Shown piece after piece: positions 19,310 through 29,989 of a DNA stretch of 64,000 nt (its first letter is position 1; the number at the start of each line of letters is the position of its first letter). The notes beneath the pieces were generated by a model. The model did no database searches. It saw only the letters and a program-made list of their open reading frames with translations, and had not been told where the DNA came from. The translations under genes and the position numbers were made by a program. This DNA comes from Halicephalobus mephisto (taxonomy: Eukaryota; Nematoda; Chromadorea; Rhabditida; Panagrolaimidae), in assembly GCA_009193035.1 (NCBI GenBank), contig SWDT01000183.1, forward strand, positions 222,932-286,931, given 5' to 3'.

Positions 19310-21384
19310 ATGGAAGTTGAACAACAAGCTGTTATTAATAAGTACCAGCTGGCAGAAGACAATGAGCTCAGAATCGAGGTCGGAGAAGAGGAAATCATCG
19401 TCGAACTCCTCGAGGGAACCGCCGAAATTTTTGGAACTTCTTTAGCTCTTCATAAACGCTATAATATCCCTCCAGGTTGGTTTTTATTTAACTTTTATAT
19501 ATCAATTGTGGATTTAAGTACTAGATTACTGGGTTTTTATATGGAAATTCGGGATTTTAGGTACTAGATTATTGGATTTTTATATATGAGTTGTAAGTTT
19601 TAGGTATCAGATTGTTATTTTTTACAAATAAGTTATCAACGCCAGATATTAGGTTGATAGGTTTTTATATAACATTTTAAGGTATTAGGTAGCATATTTT
19701 CGAGTTTTTATATATGAGTTGTGGGTTTTATGTACCAGATTGTTATTTTTTGCACATATGTTTTAAATATTAGATTATTGAAATTTTACGTAGCATTTCG
19801 AAATTTTGTATATTGTATATTGTATTTTAGACATTGTTAAGTTTTTATGTGTAATTTCTGTATTTTAGGTATCAGGTTGTCCATTTTCACATATCAAACA
19901 GCCATTATCGAAATCGTAGGCAAACCTGAAAGTGCTTATATCGGCGCCCAAACTCCTATGGTTTGTGATTTTTTATTTTTTAAATCATTCCATTGTTTTA
20001 GGTAATATACTTGAATACACACTATGCCTTGGACATGCACAGAGAACGCGCCCTCGCGAATGGAACTCGTGGACCTAGGATTCTGATTGCTGGACCTACA
20101 GATGTCGGAAAATCTACTCTTTGCAGAATTTTACTCAATTACGCTGTCAGATTCAACAGAACGCCCATCTTTGTTGATTTGGATATTGGACAAACTAACA
20201 TTTCCATTCCTGGAACAATCGGAGCTTTACTGATCAGCAAACCGGCAGATATCGTCAGAGGGTTTGACAAACATTCGACATTGGCTTATTCTGTAAGTTT
20301 TTTAGTTTTTGTGGATTAAAGTTTCGTAGAAATCTCCAAAATCCAATCGAGGGTTCGGAGGTCTTGGACATTCTCATGAGAACTTTTTTCAGTTCTAGAA
20401 TTTTATGGAAATTTTTACCCAAAAAAATTTACAATTGTTTATTGTAATTTTTATAATCATTAAAATTCTCCAAAATTAATTGAAAACTTTTAAAATCATC
20501 TAAAATTAAAAGTTTCTAAGAAATTACGGAAATTTATCTCCCGACAATTTCTAAATTCTACGATAATACGATGGTTTATTTTGTTTCTGGATTTTCAGGT
20601 CGGATATGAGAGTCCTGGACAGAATTCAGAATGCTATAAACAGATGATCAAATCCCTTGCTGATGCTGTGGACCGGAAATGTGGAAATTCCTCAAGAATC
20701 AATGCCAGCGGAGTCGTTATTAATACTTGTGGATGGATTAAAGATCAAGGATATATTTGTCTTTTAACAGCTTGCAAAGCTTTCAAAGTTGATGTAGTCC
20801 TTGTTCTTGAAAATGAATTACTTTTTAATTTATTCAAGAAGGATCTTCCAGAAACTGTCAAAATTGTGCATGAACCAAAGTCTCTTGGAGTCGAAGTACG
20901 GAACGGCAGACAGAGGGCCGCTGCGAGAAGACTGGCGATAAGGGAGTATTTTTATGGAATTCCGCCTACTATTTACAATCCATTCAATTTTGAAGTTTCT
21001 TACAGTGGGCCGGAAGGAGAAAGATTAATTATTGCGAAAATTGGAACAGAGAAACTTCCAGAATCTTGTTTACCGGTTGGAATGAAGGTAGAAGATCATC
21101 GGACTAAAGTAAGTTTTTAATTTTTTTGGAAATTTGATTTAGGGATTGGGTTTTAGGTTGTTAAAGTGGAGATTACGGCGGATTTGAAGAATCGTATTTT
21201 GGCTCTAATGCCTTCAACAGCAACATTGGATCAGTCATTGATTCAAACTCCTGTTCTTGGGTACGTTCTTGTCACGGATGTGGATGTTCAGAACAAGACT
21301 TTTATGATTTTGAGTCCCCAACCAAGACCTCTTCCAACTAAATTGGCTCTCTTGTCGGAAGTTACCTATGTTGATGATGCGTAA
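19310..21384 (+). CDS. clpf-1: CLP1 polyribonucleotide 5'-hydroxyl kinase
   Basis: Five exons (19310-19475, 19869-19960, 20002-20292, 20599-21108, 21157-21384) give 428 residues, the length of nematode CLP1. CLP1 phosphorylates RNA 5' hydroxyls and is part of mRNA cleavage factor II and the tRNA splicing endonuclease complex in the nucleus. The order is an N-terminal beta domain (ELRIEVGEEEIIVELLEG, FGTSL), the Walker A loop GPTDVGKST near residue 117, FVDLDIGQTNISIPGTIGAL, VINTCGWIKDQGY, YFYGIPPTIYNPFNFEVSYS, and the C-terminal domain with GYVLVTDVD and MILSPQPRPLPTK. Kinase motifs look intact. A TTTTGATTTAG acceptor 25 nt before the ATG suggests trans-splicing. It converges on the enoyl-CoA hydratase gene with 81 bp between stops. 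Confidence 0.95.
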
Positions 21385-21465
21385 TTTAATGGTTTTTTTG
21401 ATTGTATGTACTGGTTACATTTGTATTTCAGGTGTTTATAGTATTTATAAATTGAAGATAGAAAA

Positions 21466-22980
21466 TTAGAGTTTATGTTGCTTTTTTATAAATTTTGTGG
21501 CTCCTCGGGCTGCTTCGTCGAGGACTGGAATACCGTTGGTGAGCTCGAAATCGAAGGCTGATTGGTAGTCTTGGGCGTCGAATGTGGCGTGGTAGGCACT
21601 GAGACGGTCGGCTCGGAGACATGCCTGAGGGTTTTGGAGGATTTCTTGGGCTAATTTTTTGGCTTCGGATAAAGCGGATCCTGGAGGACAAAGACGATTT
21701 ATAATACCCCAATTGTAAGCTTCTTTGGCATCTATTTGACGACCAGTTAGAATTAAATCCATGGATCTTGAAAATCCGACAATTGCAGGAAGTCGGATTG
21801 TTCCACCATCGAGTAAAGGTACACCGAATCTTCGACAAAGAACTCCGAATTTAGAAGTTTCTGATGATACTCTCATGTCAGCAAGAAGAGATAATTCAAA
21901 TCCTCCTGCAACGGCGAATCCTTCAATTGCGGCAATTAGCGGTTTCGAAAGTCGCATCATCGACGGTCCCATGAATCTGTATTTCGAAAGAAATTCGGCC
22001 GCTTCTGGTCCTTGGGGAAATTTTTTTTCAGAAACTTCGCTCAAATCGTAACCAGCACAGAACGTTCCTCCTGAAAAAACAAAAAATTAAATCTTTAACA
22101 AAATAGTTTTGAATTTTTAGAAACTTTCAGAATTTAAGGTTAAAGAAGTTTTAAGAGAATTCTGGAAGTTTTTAAAGGATTCTGAAAAAGTGAAAATTTT
22201 GGAAGTTCTTCAAAATTCGAAAATTTTACAAATCTGTTGAATTTTCGAGTTTCAGAATCTCTTACTGGATTTTAGGAGATTCTAGAGATTTTCACAAAAT
22301 TCTGAAAGATTCTAGAAGATTTCGAAAGTTTCTAGAAGATTCTAGAAGATTTCGAAAAATTTCGGAAAATTCTAAAAATTTCTAGAAGCATCTAGAAGAT
22401 TTTGAAAATTTCCAGAAGATTCCGAAAACTTCTAGAAGATTCTGAAAATTTCTAGAAGATTCTAAAAACTTTCAGAAGCATATAGAAGATTCTGAAAATT
22501 TCCAGAAGATTTTAGAAGCATCTAGAATTTCCTAAAATTTCCAAAATTCCCCGTTAGTATTCTGGAAATTTCCACAAAATCCTAAAAAAATTCCACTTTT
22601 GCAAAATTAATCATTTCAAAAAATGATCACAATTGTTGATTTCGAACAAGTTTCAAATTAATTCGAAAATTGAAAGTTTAAATTCGAAATTTTCGAAAAT
22701 CGACCTTCTCCGGTGAAGATGGCGATGTCACAGGATTCATCGGCTTCGAAATCCGAAAATGCTTTAATCAGTTCCTTCGCCGTCTCGTGGTTGACGCAAT
22801 TTTTTTTCTCCGGTCGGTTGATGCTGATGTAAAAAATTCTGTCCTTCGACGACGTTAAAACTGAAATTTCATATATTAATTTCCAACAATCCTTCTAAAC
22901 CTACCTAAATTACTGTTTTTCGAGCTCATCAGTCTCGTGAAAGATAAATTAGAAGTCGATAAGAACCGTTTCAGCATCAT
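21466..22980 (-). CDS. Enoyl-CoA hydratase/isomerase family protein, mitochondrial
   Basis: Three exons (22980-22905, 22860-22705, 22070-21466) give 278 residues. The start MMLKRFLSTSNLSFTRLMSS is an Arg/Ser-rich mitochondrial presequence. The crotonase fold is clear: FYISINRPEKKN, DESCDIAIFTGEGGTFCAGYDL (oxyanion-hole region), PLIAAIEGFAVAGGFELSLLADM, GGTIRLPAIVGFSRSMDLILTGR. The family hydrates or isomerises enoyl-CoA thioesters in fatty-acid oxidation. Of the two catalytic Glu residues of classical hydratase, the first (GGFEL) is kept but the second, in the FGQPE motif, is replaced (FGVLC), so the chemistry may differ. The gene is divergent from UTP25 with a 279-bp shared promoter. Intron 2 is 634 nt and full of TTCTAGAAG repeats. 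Confidence 0.9.
22130..22570. repeat. Array of TTCTAGAAGATTCTGAAAATT units (heat-shock-element-like)
   Basis: More than 15 imperfect units of about 10 or 20 bp based on TTCTAGAAGATTC, lying in intron 2 of the hydratase gene. Alternating TTC and GAA triplets two bases apart are the consensus of heat-shock factor sites. Binding is inference. Confidence 0.75.
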
Positions 22981-23259
22981 TATAAGGCGGAAATTAAACG
23001 ACACAAGAAACCACAAAATCTGTGGTCTTGGATGAGATTAAAACAACAATAATTCTAGTACTATTTTTAGTGAATTATTCAATTGTAAAAAAATTATTTT
23101 TATATGAAATTTGATAAGTAAGAAAATCAAAAAATTTTAATCTTCACCTGATCGCCCGCTCGGACGCAGCTTGCCCGCAACGTGCGGATTCTGGACTTTC
23201 CTGTTTTCCAAGTTAACAGAGTAGGATTTTTCAAATCTTCTCTAACTTTTTTAAGTCCG
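22981..23259. promoter_or_regulatory. Shared divergent promoter, hydratase gene and UTP25
   Basis: 279 bp between the two start codons, with no repeats and a GC-rich core near 23150-23200 (ATCGCCCGCTCGGACGCAGC). An acceptor-like CCAAGTTAACAG at 23209-23220 could be the UTP25 trans-splice site. Confidence 0.5.
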
Positions 23260-25891
23260 ATGAAAAGAATCAAAAAATCTTCTGTCAGTGATGCTGGTAG
23301 TCCTACTTCGAAGAAACAGAAGCCAGGAGAGAAACTAGACTTCTTTAACGACCACTTCATCGTCGATCTGGATGATCCCGTTGCTGAACAACTTTCTGCA
23401 GGAGTGAATGCTTCAAAAGCTCTTTTAAAATCCGATTTATTTGAAAACTCATCAACAACTTTAAATTCGAATGGAATAAAAATCGTAAGTTAATTTTTTT
23501 TTATTTTTATTTAAATTTTTCTAAATTTTTATTTAAATTTTCTAAAATTTTCATTTAAATTTTTCTAAATTTTTATTTAAATTTTTTTAAATTTTCATTT
23601 TAATTTTTCTAAATTTTTATTTAATTTTTCTAAATTTTTATTTAAATTTTTAAAATTTTCATTTAAATTTTTCTAAATTTTATTTAAATTTTCTAAATTT
23701 TTATTTAATTTTTCTAAATTTTTATTTAAATTTTTAAAATTTTCATTTAAATTTTTCTAAATTTTATTTAAATTTGATTTTTTTATAATTATTCTTTTCA
23801 GCATTGTACTGATGTCACTAGAAGACTACCGTTTGAGAAATTTGGTCATGTTTTTAAACTCCTAAACCGATTTAAAGAAATCTATCCAGATGGCTTGGAT
23901 AAAGAACAAGAAGATTTGTATCAAGTTATCGGTCGATATATGGATTTGTGTTTCGTTGGAGAAACTAAATCATATATGGTAAATTTTAAGGCACTTTTAT
24001 TTAAAAATAATTTTTTTAGCCTCTTCTGAGTCTTCATAGTTTGAATCACGTGGTCAAAACGAGAAATATTATTTTAAAAAACAACGAAACTCTAGAAAAA
24101 GCTTCAAAAACGGGGAATTTGACGGATGACATGATCGAATCAGCCAGAGATCAAGGACTATCTCGACCGAAAGTTCTGTTCATCACCCCTATGAGGAAAT
24201 TTGCTCATTATTTCATCAAAAATTTAATAGAATTATACTTTCCTGATGAAAAAAGAACAATCATGAATCGATCTCGATTTGAAGAGGAATTTGGAGACAA
24301 CGGACACGTGCCGCACGAGAGGAAAAAGCCGGACTTCCGCGAGCTCATGTCGGGCAACATCGACGACTGCTTCAGGATAGGCATCCAAGTCTCGAGAAAA
24401 TCAATCAAGCTTTATCAGAAGTTTTCTGAAGCCGATATCCTGGTTTGTAGTCCAATTGGAATGAGAATGGTCATCGGAGAAGAAGGAGAAACCGAAGGCG
24501 AGAGCGACTTTCTTTCCTCTATAGAAGTCGTCATAGTTGATCGAGCTAATATCATCATGATGCAAAATTGGGAGCACTTGATGCATTTACTGAATACTGT
24601 AAATTGTGTTCCTAAGAAAATCGAAACGGACATCTCTAGGGTCCGACAATGGTCTATTAAAAATTTCGGGAAGCTCTACAGACAGATGATTATTTTCAGC
24701 GAAATCAATTTCACAGAACTACATTCGTTATTTTATGCCAATTCTAAAAACTATGCTGGAGGATTAACTGTCATAAAAAATCCCAAAGAGTTATTAAACG
24801 ACGTAAGTTTTTATATTAACCGGTTATCTGGAGGTACTTTAGAATTTTAATTTTTTGGATATTATTAATTTCATATATTAAAATTAATCCTTGAAGAGGA
24901 ACGAAATTTTCTATATTCTATATCTCAATTCAAACATTTTTCGAGGTACTTTGGGATTGTAATTTTTTGAATATTATTAATTTCATATATTAAAATAACC
25001 TTCAAAAATGAACGAAATTTTCTATATTCTATATCTCAATTCAAACATTTTTCGAGGTGCTTTAGAATTTCAATTTTTTGGATATTATTAATTTCATATA
25101 TTAAAATTAATCCCCGAAGAGGAACGAAATTTTCTACATTTTATATCTCAATTCAAATCTTTCTAGAGTATATTTATTCAGAATATGACTTTAAAAAATT
25201 AATTGTAAAGTAATTATTGAAACTAAAATTACAGGCCATTTTAGTTTAAAATTTTTCTTGAGAACATTTGGAACAATTTCAGTTTTTATAATTATATTGA
25301 GTTTAAAATTAAATTTAGATTGAAAAACCATTACTTCAAGAATTTCATCGATTTGATTGTCAAGCCGCCGCTAATCAATCTGATCTTCGATTTGATTACT
25401 TTACAAGGAACATTCTCCCCTCTTTGGAACACGGTACTTTGATATTTGTGTCATCTTATTTTGACTTTGTTCGACTCCGAAATTATATGAAGAAAGAAAA
25501 CGAAAGTTTTGTGCAACTTCACGAGTACGCCAAACTTCACAAGATTTCCCGAGCACGAGACATGTTTTATCACAGAAAAAAGAAGCTCATTATCATGACT
25601 GAAAGGTAGTTGTTTATCTTCTGATATTGTTTTTATGGATGTTATTTTAGATTTCATTTTTTCAAGCGATTCACTATTAAAGGAGTAGCGTCAATAGTGT
25701 TCTATCAACTTCCTATGAATCCGCATTTTTTTTCGGAATTGATAAATGAGTCATCACCAGAAGGAAGACTGGAATCGAAAGTTGTATTTTCTAGATTTGA
25801 TATATTCAGACTTCAGAATATTTTTGGAAGTGCTCAAGCTAAGGAATTAATCAAATCGGACAAGAAATTTCACGCGCTTGTGAGTGAATAG
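23260..25891 (+). CDS. utp25: UTP25 (digestive organ expansion factor homologue), U3 snoRNP-associated
   Basis: Five exons (23260-23484, 23802-23978, 24020-24802, 25319-25605, 25651-25891) give 570 residues. UTP25 is a nucleolar small-subunit processome protein with a degenerate RNA-helicase core required for early 18S rRNA processing. Family landmarks are an N-terminal NDHFIVDLDD motif, RPKVLFITPMRKFA (motif Ia-like), SEADILVCSPIGMRMVIGEE, VVIVDRANIIMMQNWEHL in place of a DEAD box, RQWSIKNFGKLYRQMIIFSE, QSDLRFDYFTRNILPSL, GTLIFVSSYFDFVRLRNYMK, and near the C-terminus VVFSRFDIFRLQNIFGSAQA. The upstream in-frame GTG at 23182 is not taken as start; ATG 23260 matches the basic N-terminus MKRIKKSS. 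A patch at 24296-24400 uses strikingly GC-rich codons. AATAAA follows at 25929. Confidence 0.93.
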
Positions 25892-25928
25892 GTTTTGTTA
25901 TGTTGATATTTGTTGAGTTTTTATTATT

Positions 25929-25934
25929 AAATAA
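25929..25934 (+). terminator. Polyadenylation signal of UTP25
   Basis: AATAAA 38 nt after the UTP25 stop, only 12 nt before the stop codon of the convergent copper chaperone gene, so the two mRNAs probably overlap at their 3' ends. Confidence 0.7.
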
Positions 25935-25945
25935 ATTTTATAATC

Positions 25946-26245
25946 TCAAGCTTTAATAGAAACAGTTTTTCCAGTTTTTTTGAGGGTTTCTAGGATTTCG
26001 TCAGAAGAAAGAGAAGTCGTGACGGTGACGGTTTGAGAAGCGACATCTGTTTCGACGTTAGAGACCTTATCTGAAAGCGATTTGACTGGTAATGGAAGGA
26101 AAACAACAATTTTCAAACCTCCAAGTTTGCCTAGGACCCGTTTGGCGGCATTGGCACAGCCTTCGCAGGTCATCGCCATTGTGAATGAATATGTCTGGAA
26201 AATTTCATATATTAATATTAATTTAAATAAACTTACTTGTGACAT
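25946..26245 (-). CDS. cuc-1: ATX1/CUC-1-type copper chaperone
   Basis: Three exons (26245-26237, 26194-26119, 26070-25946) give 69 residues, the length of nematode CUC-1. The first exon encodes only MSQ. The fold is a single heavy-metal-associated domain: TYSFTMAMTCEGCANAAK with the copper-binding MxCxxC motif, KRVLGKLG, then DKVSNVETDVASQTVTVTTS and ILETLKKTGKTVSI with the conserved Lys of the loop that faces the target ATPase. It carries Cu(I) from uptake to the Golgi copper ATPase (ATP7 type). Intron 2 is 48 nt, a typical nematode short intron; it is open in frame, which hides it unless the family is known. The gene is divergent from the CDK2AP1 gene (384 bp apart). Confidence 0.95.
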   Translation of the reverse strand: MSQVSLFKLILIYEIFQTYSFTMAMTCEGCANAAKRVLGKLGGLKIVVFLPLPVKSLSDKVSNVETDVASQTVTVTTSLSSDEILETLKKTGKTVSIKA

Positions 26246-26629
26246 GATAAAGTTGATATATGAAAGTAATTGAAAAAAGTAGTTTTTTGAGGAAAATTGA
26301 TGTAAAAAAGAAGGAAAATAAAGACCAAATTTATCGAATAAATGAAGTTTTAGACAAGAGAGTAGCGTTTTGTTATGAATCCCACAGAGGAAAAAGGGGC
26401 GTGGTTTTTACATTTTCTTGACCGACAAAGCCGGATGACGCGGACTGCAAAAATTGATTGAATGGTCTGGACTTTTGCCAATCAATCCGAAGGTCAGTCA
26501 TTCCTCACATTTTTTAATTTTTGGTAATTTGACGGTTTGTGTGCTTCGCGTTGTGTACGTGCTTATTTAGGCCAATTTTACTACTTTTTAATATTTTTGA
26601 TATATGAATATTTTTCAGAAACAATCAAG

Positions 26630-27001
26630 ATGGATTTGAAAGCGTTTGCAGACCTGAAACCAGAACAATTGGTGCAGTTATTGGCGGCAAATCCTCAGTA
26701 TCAACAACTTCTTCAAGCCGCTCATCAACAGGCCAAACTTCAACAACAACAGCAACAACTTGAATCTTCCAATACCGCTGTTTTGCCGCAGTATTCCGTC
26801 CCGGCAATCGCTCACGGAGGAAGTAAATACAACCATCTTTTGCTTATTATCGAGGAAATCAACAAGGACATAAGACCGACTTTCACTGGAAACAGGAATT
26901 GCGCCGAAAGACTCAAGAGAGGAATCAACCATGCCAGGATTCTTGTGAGGGAATGTATGCTCGAACTCGACAAGCAGAGCAAGCAACAATCGAATTCCTG
27001 A
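26630..27001 (+). CDS. CDK2AP1 / DOC-1 homologue
   Basis: A single coding exon of 123 residues from ATG 26630. The N-terminal half (MDLKAFADLKPEQLVQLLAA, then YQQLLQAAHQQAKLQQQQQQ) is Gln-rich. The C-terminal half carries the conserved CDK2AP domain: SKYNHLLLIIEEINKDIRPT, then GNRNCAERLKRGINHARILV and RECMLELDKQSK, which match human CDK2AP1 (KYAELLAIIEELGKEIRPT, ERLKRGIIHARGLVRECL) almost position by position. CDK2AP proteins are subunits of the NuRD chromatin-remodelling complex and inhibit CDK2. A TTTTTCAG acceptor 11 nt upstream of the ATG suggests trans-splicing. Only 40 bp separate its stop from that of the convergent syntrophin gene. Confidence 0.93.
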   Translation: MDLKAFADLKPEQLVQLLAANPQYQQLLQAAHQQAKLQQQQQQLESSNTAVLPQYSVPAIAHGGSKYNHLLLIIEEINKDIRPTFTGNRNCAERLKRGINHARILVRECMLELDKQSKQQSNS

Positions 27002-27041
27002 TTTTTGTGCTTTATTTTTTCTTGTTTATGAACTGGATTTC

Positions 27042-29980
27042 TTAATCCAACGGACTAGCTTTCAAAAATTCCGGATCTATGCCCATCATTAAGGTTATAT
27101 AAAAGGAATGAAGGGTGTACACGATGGACAAGACTTGATCGCATTCCATTTCTTTTGTTTCTTTTGCTTCTTTTCCTTTTTCAGGATCTCTGAAGATTAA
27201 TTCGAGCCTCATTTTCCCGTCGTCGCTGGAACTGACGAGATCGTCGAAAGCAAATTGCCAGGTGTACTTCTTCGTCGGGATGTCGTAGAGACTGACGCCT
27301 TGTTTGAAGTCCAGAACGAGTCCAGCAGGCCGTCCGTCGAAGCTGCAGGCGAAGGTCCTGGTTTGGACGCTGGTGACTGCTCTGTAGACGGAATTATAAT
27401 AAGCACTTTCCACTTGATGTAGTTGATGAACTGATTGGACCGAGAAGTAGTGACACTGGCCCTGGAATGGGGAATGTCATATATGAAAAATGATTATTCT
27501 ACTGTAAAACTTGGAAATCAGTGTTATTACGAAATCATTAGAATGTGAATTTCTAGAAGTTTCTAGAAAATTCCAAATTTAGGTAACAAGAAAAAGAACC
27601 AGCTAAGACAGTCCGGGCCAGTTTTGGTACTGATTCGCCATTTTTTTCGTTTTTTATTTCTACTCGCCCTTTTGGCGGGAATTCAAATAGTGTCCGGTCC
27701 GACAATATTTAATTGCAAAACTTACTTGGTAGGAATCAACACTGAAGACGTGGGGTCTTCGGTCCTGGTGTTTGATGGCCGTCCTGAGGGCAGTTTCGTA
27801 AATTTTATACATGCAGATGCATCTGTCGAGTTCTTCAGAATTCAAAGGAGGAGATTCGAAAATACAAAGATCACTGCCTTTCAGAATCAGGAATCTCTGG
27901 TCCCATTTCAGTTTCGGATCGTCAAAGTAACCGTCGGCCATTCTTTCCTCGACCCATCCGATGTAAGTGATGTGTTCGTTTGGGTGCAGGTACTTGTTTG
28001 ACATCTTGATGGATTTCTTATTTAGGGCTTCTATGTGTTGTTCGATGTGTTTGACCCATTGCTCGAGGGCTTTTGCGTCTTCACAATGAATAATTCCAGA
28101 TTTTTTCCCGTCTACAGTCCTCAATTCGAAGGCATTACTGCGAATTTTGTCTGTTCCCCAAAGATACCGAGTAACTATCGCCATCGGCAAAGGAAATCTG
28201 TTCGTGGTCTTCCAAGCAGGGGACTTGAGATCGTCGTCCTTCCCAACAGAGGAGAATCGGCTGTGTCTGTCCACCGAGGGAGACTTCAGAGCCCCCTTCA
28301 GGTGGACCGAACCCTCTGTCGACTCCGCATACGACCCCGAATGTCGTTTCGAAGGCGATCTTCTGCAAAATCAAAAGCAAATTCCCCACGAAATCATCTT
28401 AGGACAAATTTTTAGAATCTTTTTGTTTTAAACGCGTAGTGCCCAGAATCAGGGATATCCAGAACATCCGAGATTAATCAGTCTTCCCCGTCCTTACTGG
28501 GGAAGTATAAAACGGAACACATCACGTTGATCAGTGTCCCCTCGAATGTCGCGATTGTGTAATTAACACTGTTTTGTCTTACTGTGTCCAGTTCTTGTGG
28601 TAAAGACACAACATTTTTAAAAACTTCTAGAATCCTAAATTTCAGATGTGAGATTTTCCAGAAGACTCCAGAAACTTCATAAAAGTCCCCAAGGTTTCCA
28701 GATCTTTCGATTCTGGACGTTCTAATAGGATTCCAGGAATTTCTAGAATTTTAAAAAGTCCCAGAAGTTTGAACTAGATTCCTAAAAATTCAAAAACCTC
28801 CTACAAAGTTTTAAAAAGCTTCAGAAGTCTAGAAGATTCTAAAACCATCAACCAGGTTCTAAAAACTTCCAAAATTAAACATTTCTAATAATTATAAAAA
28901 TTCCCACGAAATTCTAGAAAAACAAAATTTTCTAAAAATCAAAAAATTTTAAAATTTCAAAGAAAAATAAAAATTTTAAAAAGTTTAAATTTAAAGAAAA
29001 AATTAAAATTTAAAAAAATTAAAGAATTTCAAAAAAAATAAAAATTTTAAAAAGTTTAAATTTAAAGAAAAAATTAAATTTTTAAAAATTAAAAAATTTT
29101 ACCTCAGCAAAGGGGCCATCTGGGGCTCCTGTTGGACTGTCAAGGAGATGACCGACCCAGGGGCGTCCTTCAGGAGTTTGACAACTTCTTCGTGAGATAA
29201 TCCGTTCACAGTTGTTCCGTTTACCTCCAGAATCTTATCCCCTACGAAGATCTGTCCAGTATGAGCTGCGGGGAGCCCAGGGAGCACTTTGGAGACGACG
29301 ACGGGGGCGCTTTGACTCCCAGTCCCGCCGGCCCCTCCTTTGATGGAGATCCCGAGGCCTTCTTTCCCCTTCTCGATCGAGACAACTCTGACAGAAGCGT
29401 CCATGGATTCAACGACGGGTCCAGAAGTCGGAGGAACACCAGCACCTCCGTCCTCGTTCGCCGGTCCCTGGATGGTCAAAATCTCCTTCGTGAGGACGAG
29501 TCTAGCCGGTTTGCCGTGTCCTTTCCCATCACTCAAAAGTACCATTCCACTATGGACCTGAAAAATCAAATTAATATAAAAACCAAAAAACAAACATCAT
29601 TGTGAAATTTTCTCAGAAAAAATTTTTAAAATCATCGAAAAATTTAAATTTCATATATCAATTTTTGAAATATCTGTTGAATTTTCAAAGATTTTAGGAT
29701 TTTTTAAATAATTTGAATTAAATATATATAAAAATGAAAAATAAATATTATTGTGAAGTTTTCTCAGAAAAAATTCAAATTTCATATATCAATTTCAAAA
29801 ATTCCTGTCGAATTCGAAAATATTTCGAAAATCTACATCAAATTTTCGAAGATTTCAAAACTTTTTCAACATTCTAGAAACTTGTGAAATTTTAATTTTT
29901 AATTAACGAAAAAAATTTAAAAATAAAATACTTACGACATCCAGAGTTCTTCCTGATCGATTTTTCGTTTTTAAGGACAT
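27042..29980 (-). CDS. stn-2: Gamma-syntrophin (PDZ-PH adaptor)
   Basis: Four exons (29980-29936, 29557-29103, 28362-27726, 27461-27042) join to 518 residues. Syntrophins link the dystrophin complex to signalling proteins at the muscle membrane. After a short start (MSLKTKNRSGRTLDV) comes a split PH-like strand, then a PDZ domain near residues 70-150 with the carboxylate loop KEGLGISIKGG and VVVSKVLPGLPA, GQIFVGDKILEVNG, LSHEEVVKLLKDA. A Ser-rich linker precedes the PH domain (NAFELRTVDGKKSGIIHCED, EQWVKHIEQHIEALNKKSIK, EHITYIGWVEERM) and the syntrophin-unique C-terminal part (FACSFDGRPAGLVLDFKQGV, LVSSSDDGKMRLELIFRDPE, VLSIVYTLHSFY). The last motifs match human SNTG1, not alpha/beta syntrophin. 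Coding GC is higher than in neighbours. A TTTCTAG acceptor precedes the ATG by 8 nt. Confidence 0.92.
28430..28610. other. Unique GC-richer island inside a syntrophin intron
   Basis: Within intron 2 (28363-29102) a ~180-bp block is unlike the surrounding repeats. It contains CTTCCCCGTCCTTACTGGGGAAG, a 7-bp-stem hairpin, followed by a TATA-like GTATAAAACGG on the plus strand at 28505-28515. No frame is convincing. An intronic promoter or small RNA is possible. Confidence 0.3.
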
Positions 29981-29989
29981 TGTTAACCT

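Noticed and set aside
26070..26119. Extra 16-residue insert in the copper chaperone (LKIVVFLPLPVKSLS)
   Set aside because: A 48-nt intron with GTTTGA donor and GCTTTCAG acceptor removes it and restores the 69-residue length and sequence spacing of CUC-1.
27624..28431. Several plus-strand frames of 70-126 codons opposite the syntrophin exons
   Set aside because: They are antisense shadows of GC-rich coding sequence; the minus strand carries clear PH and syntrophin-unique domains.
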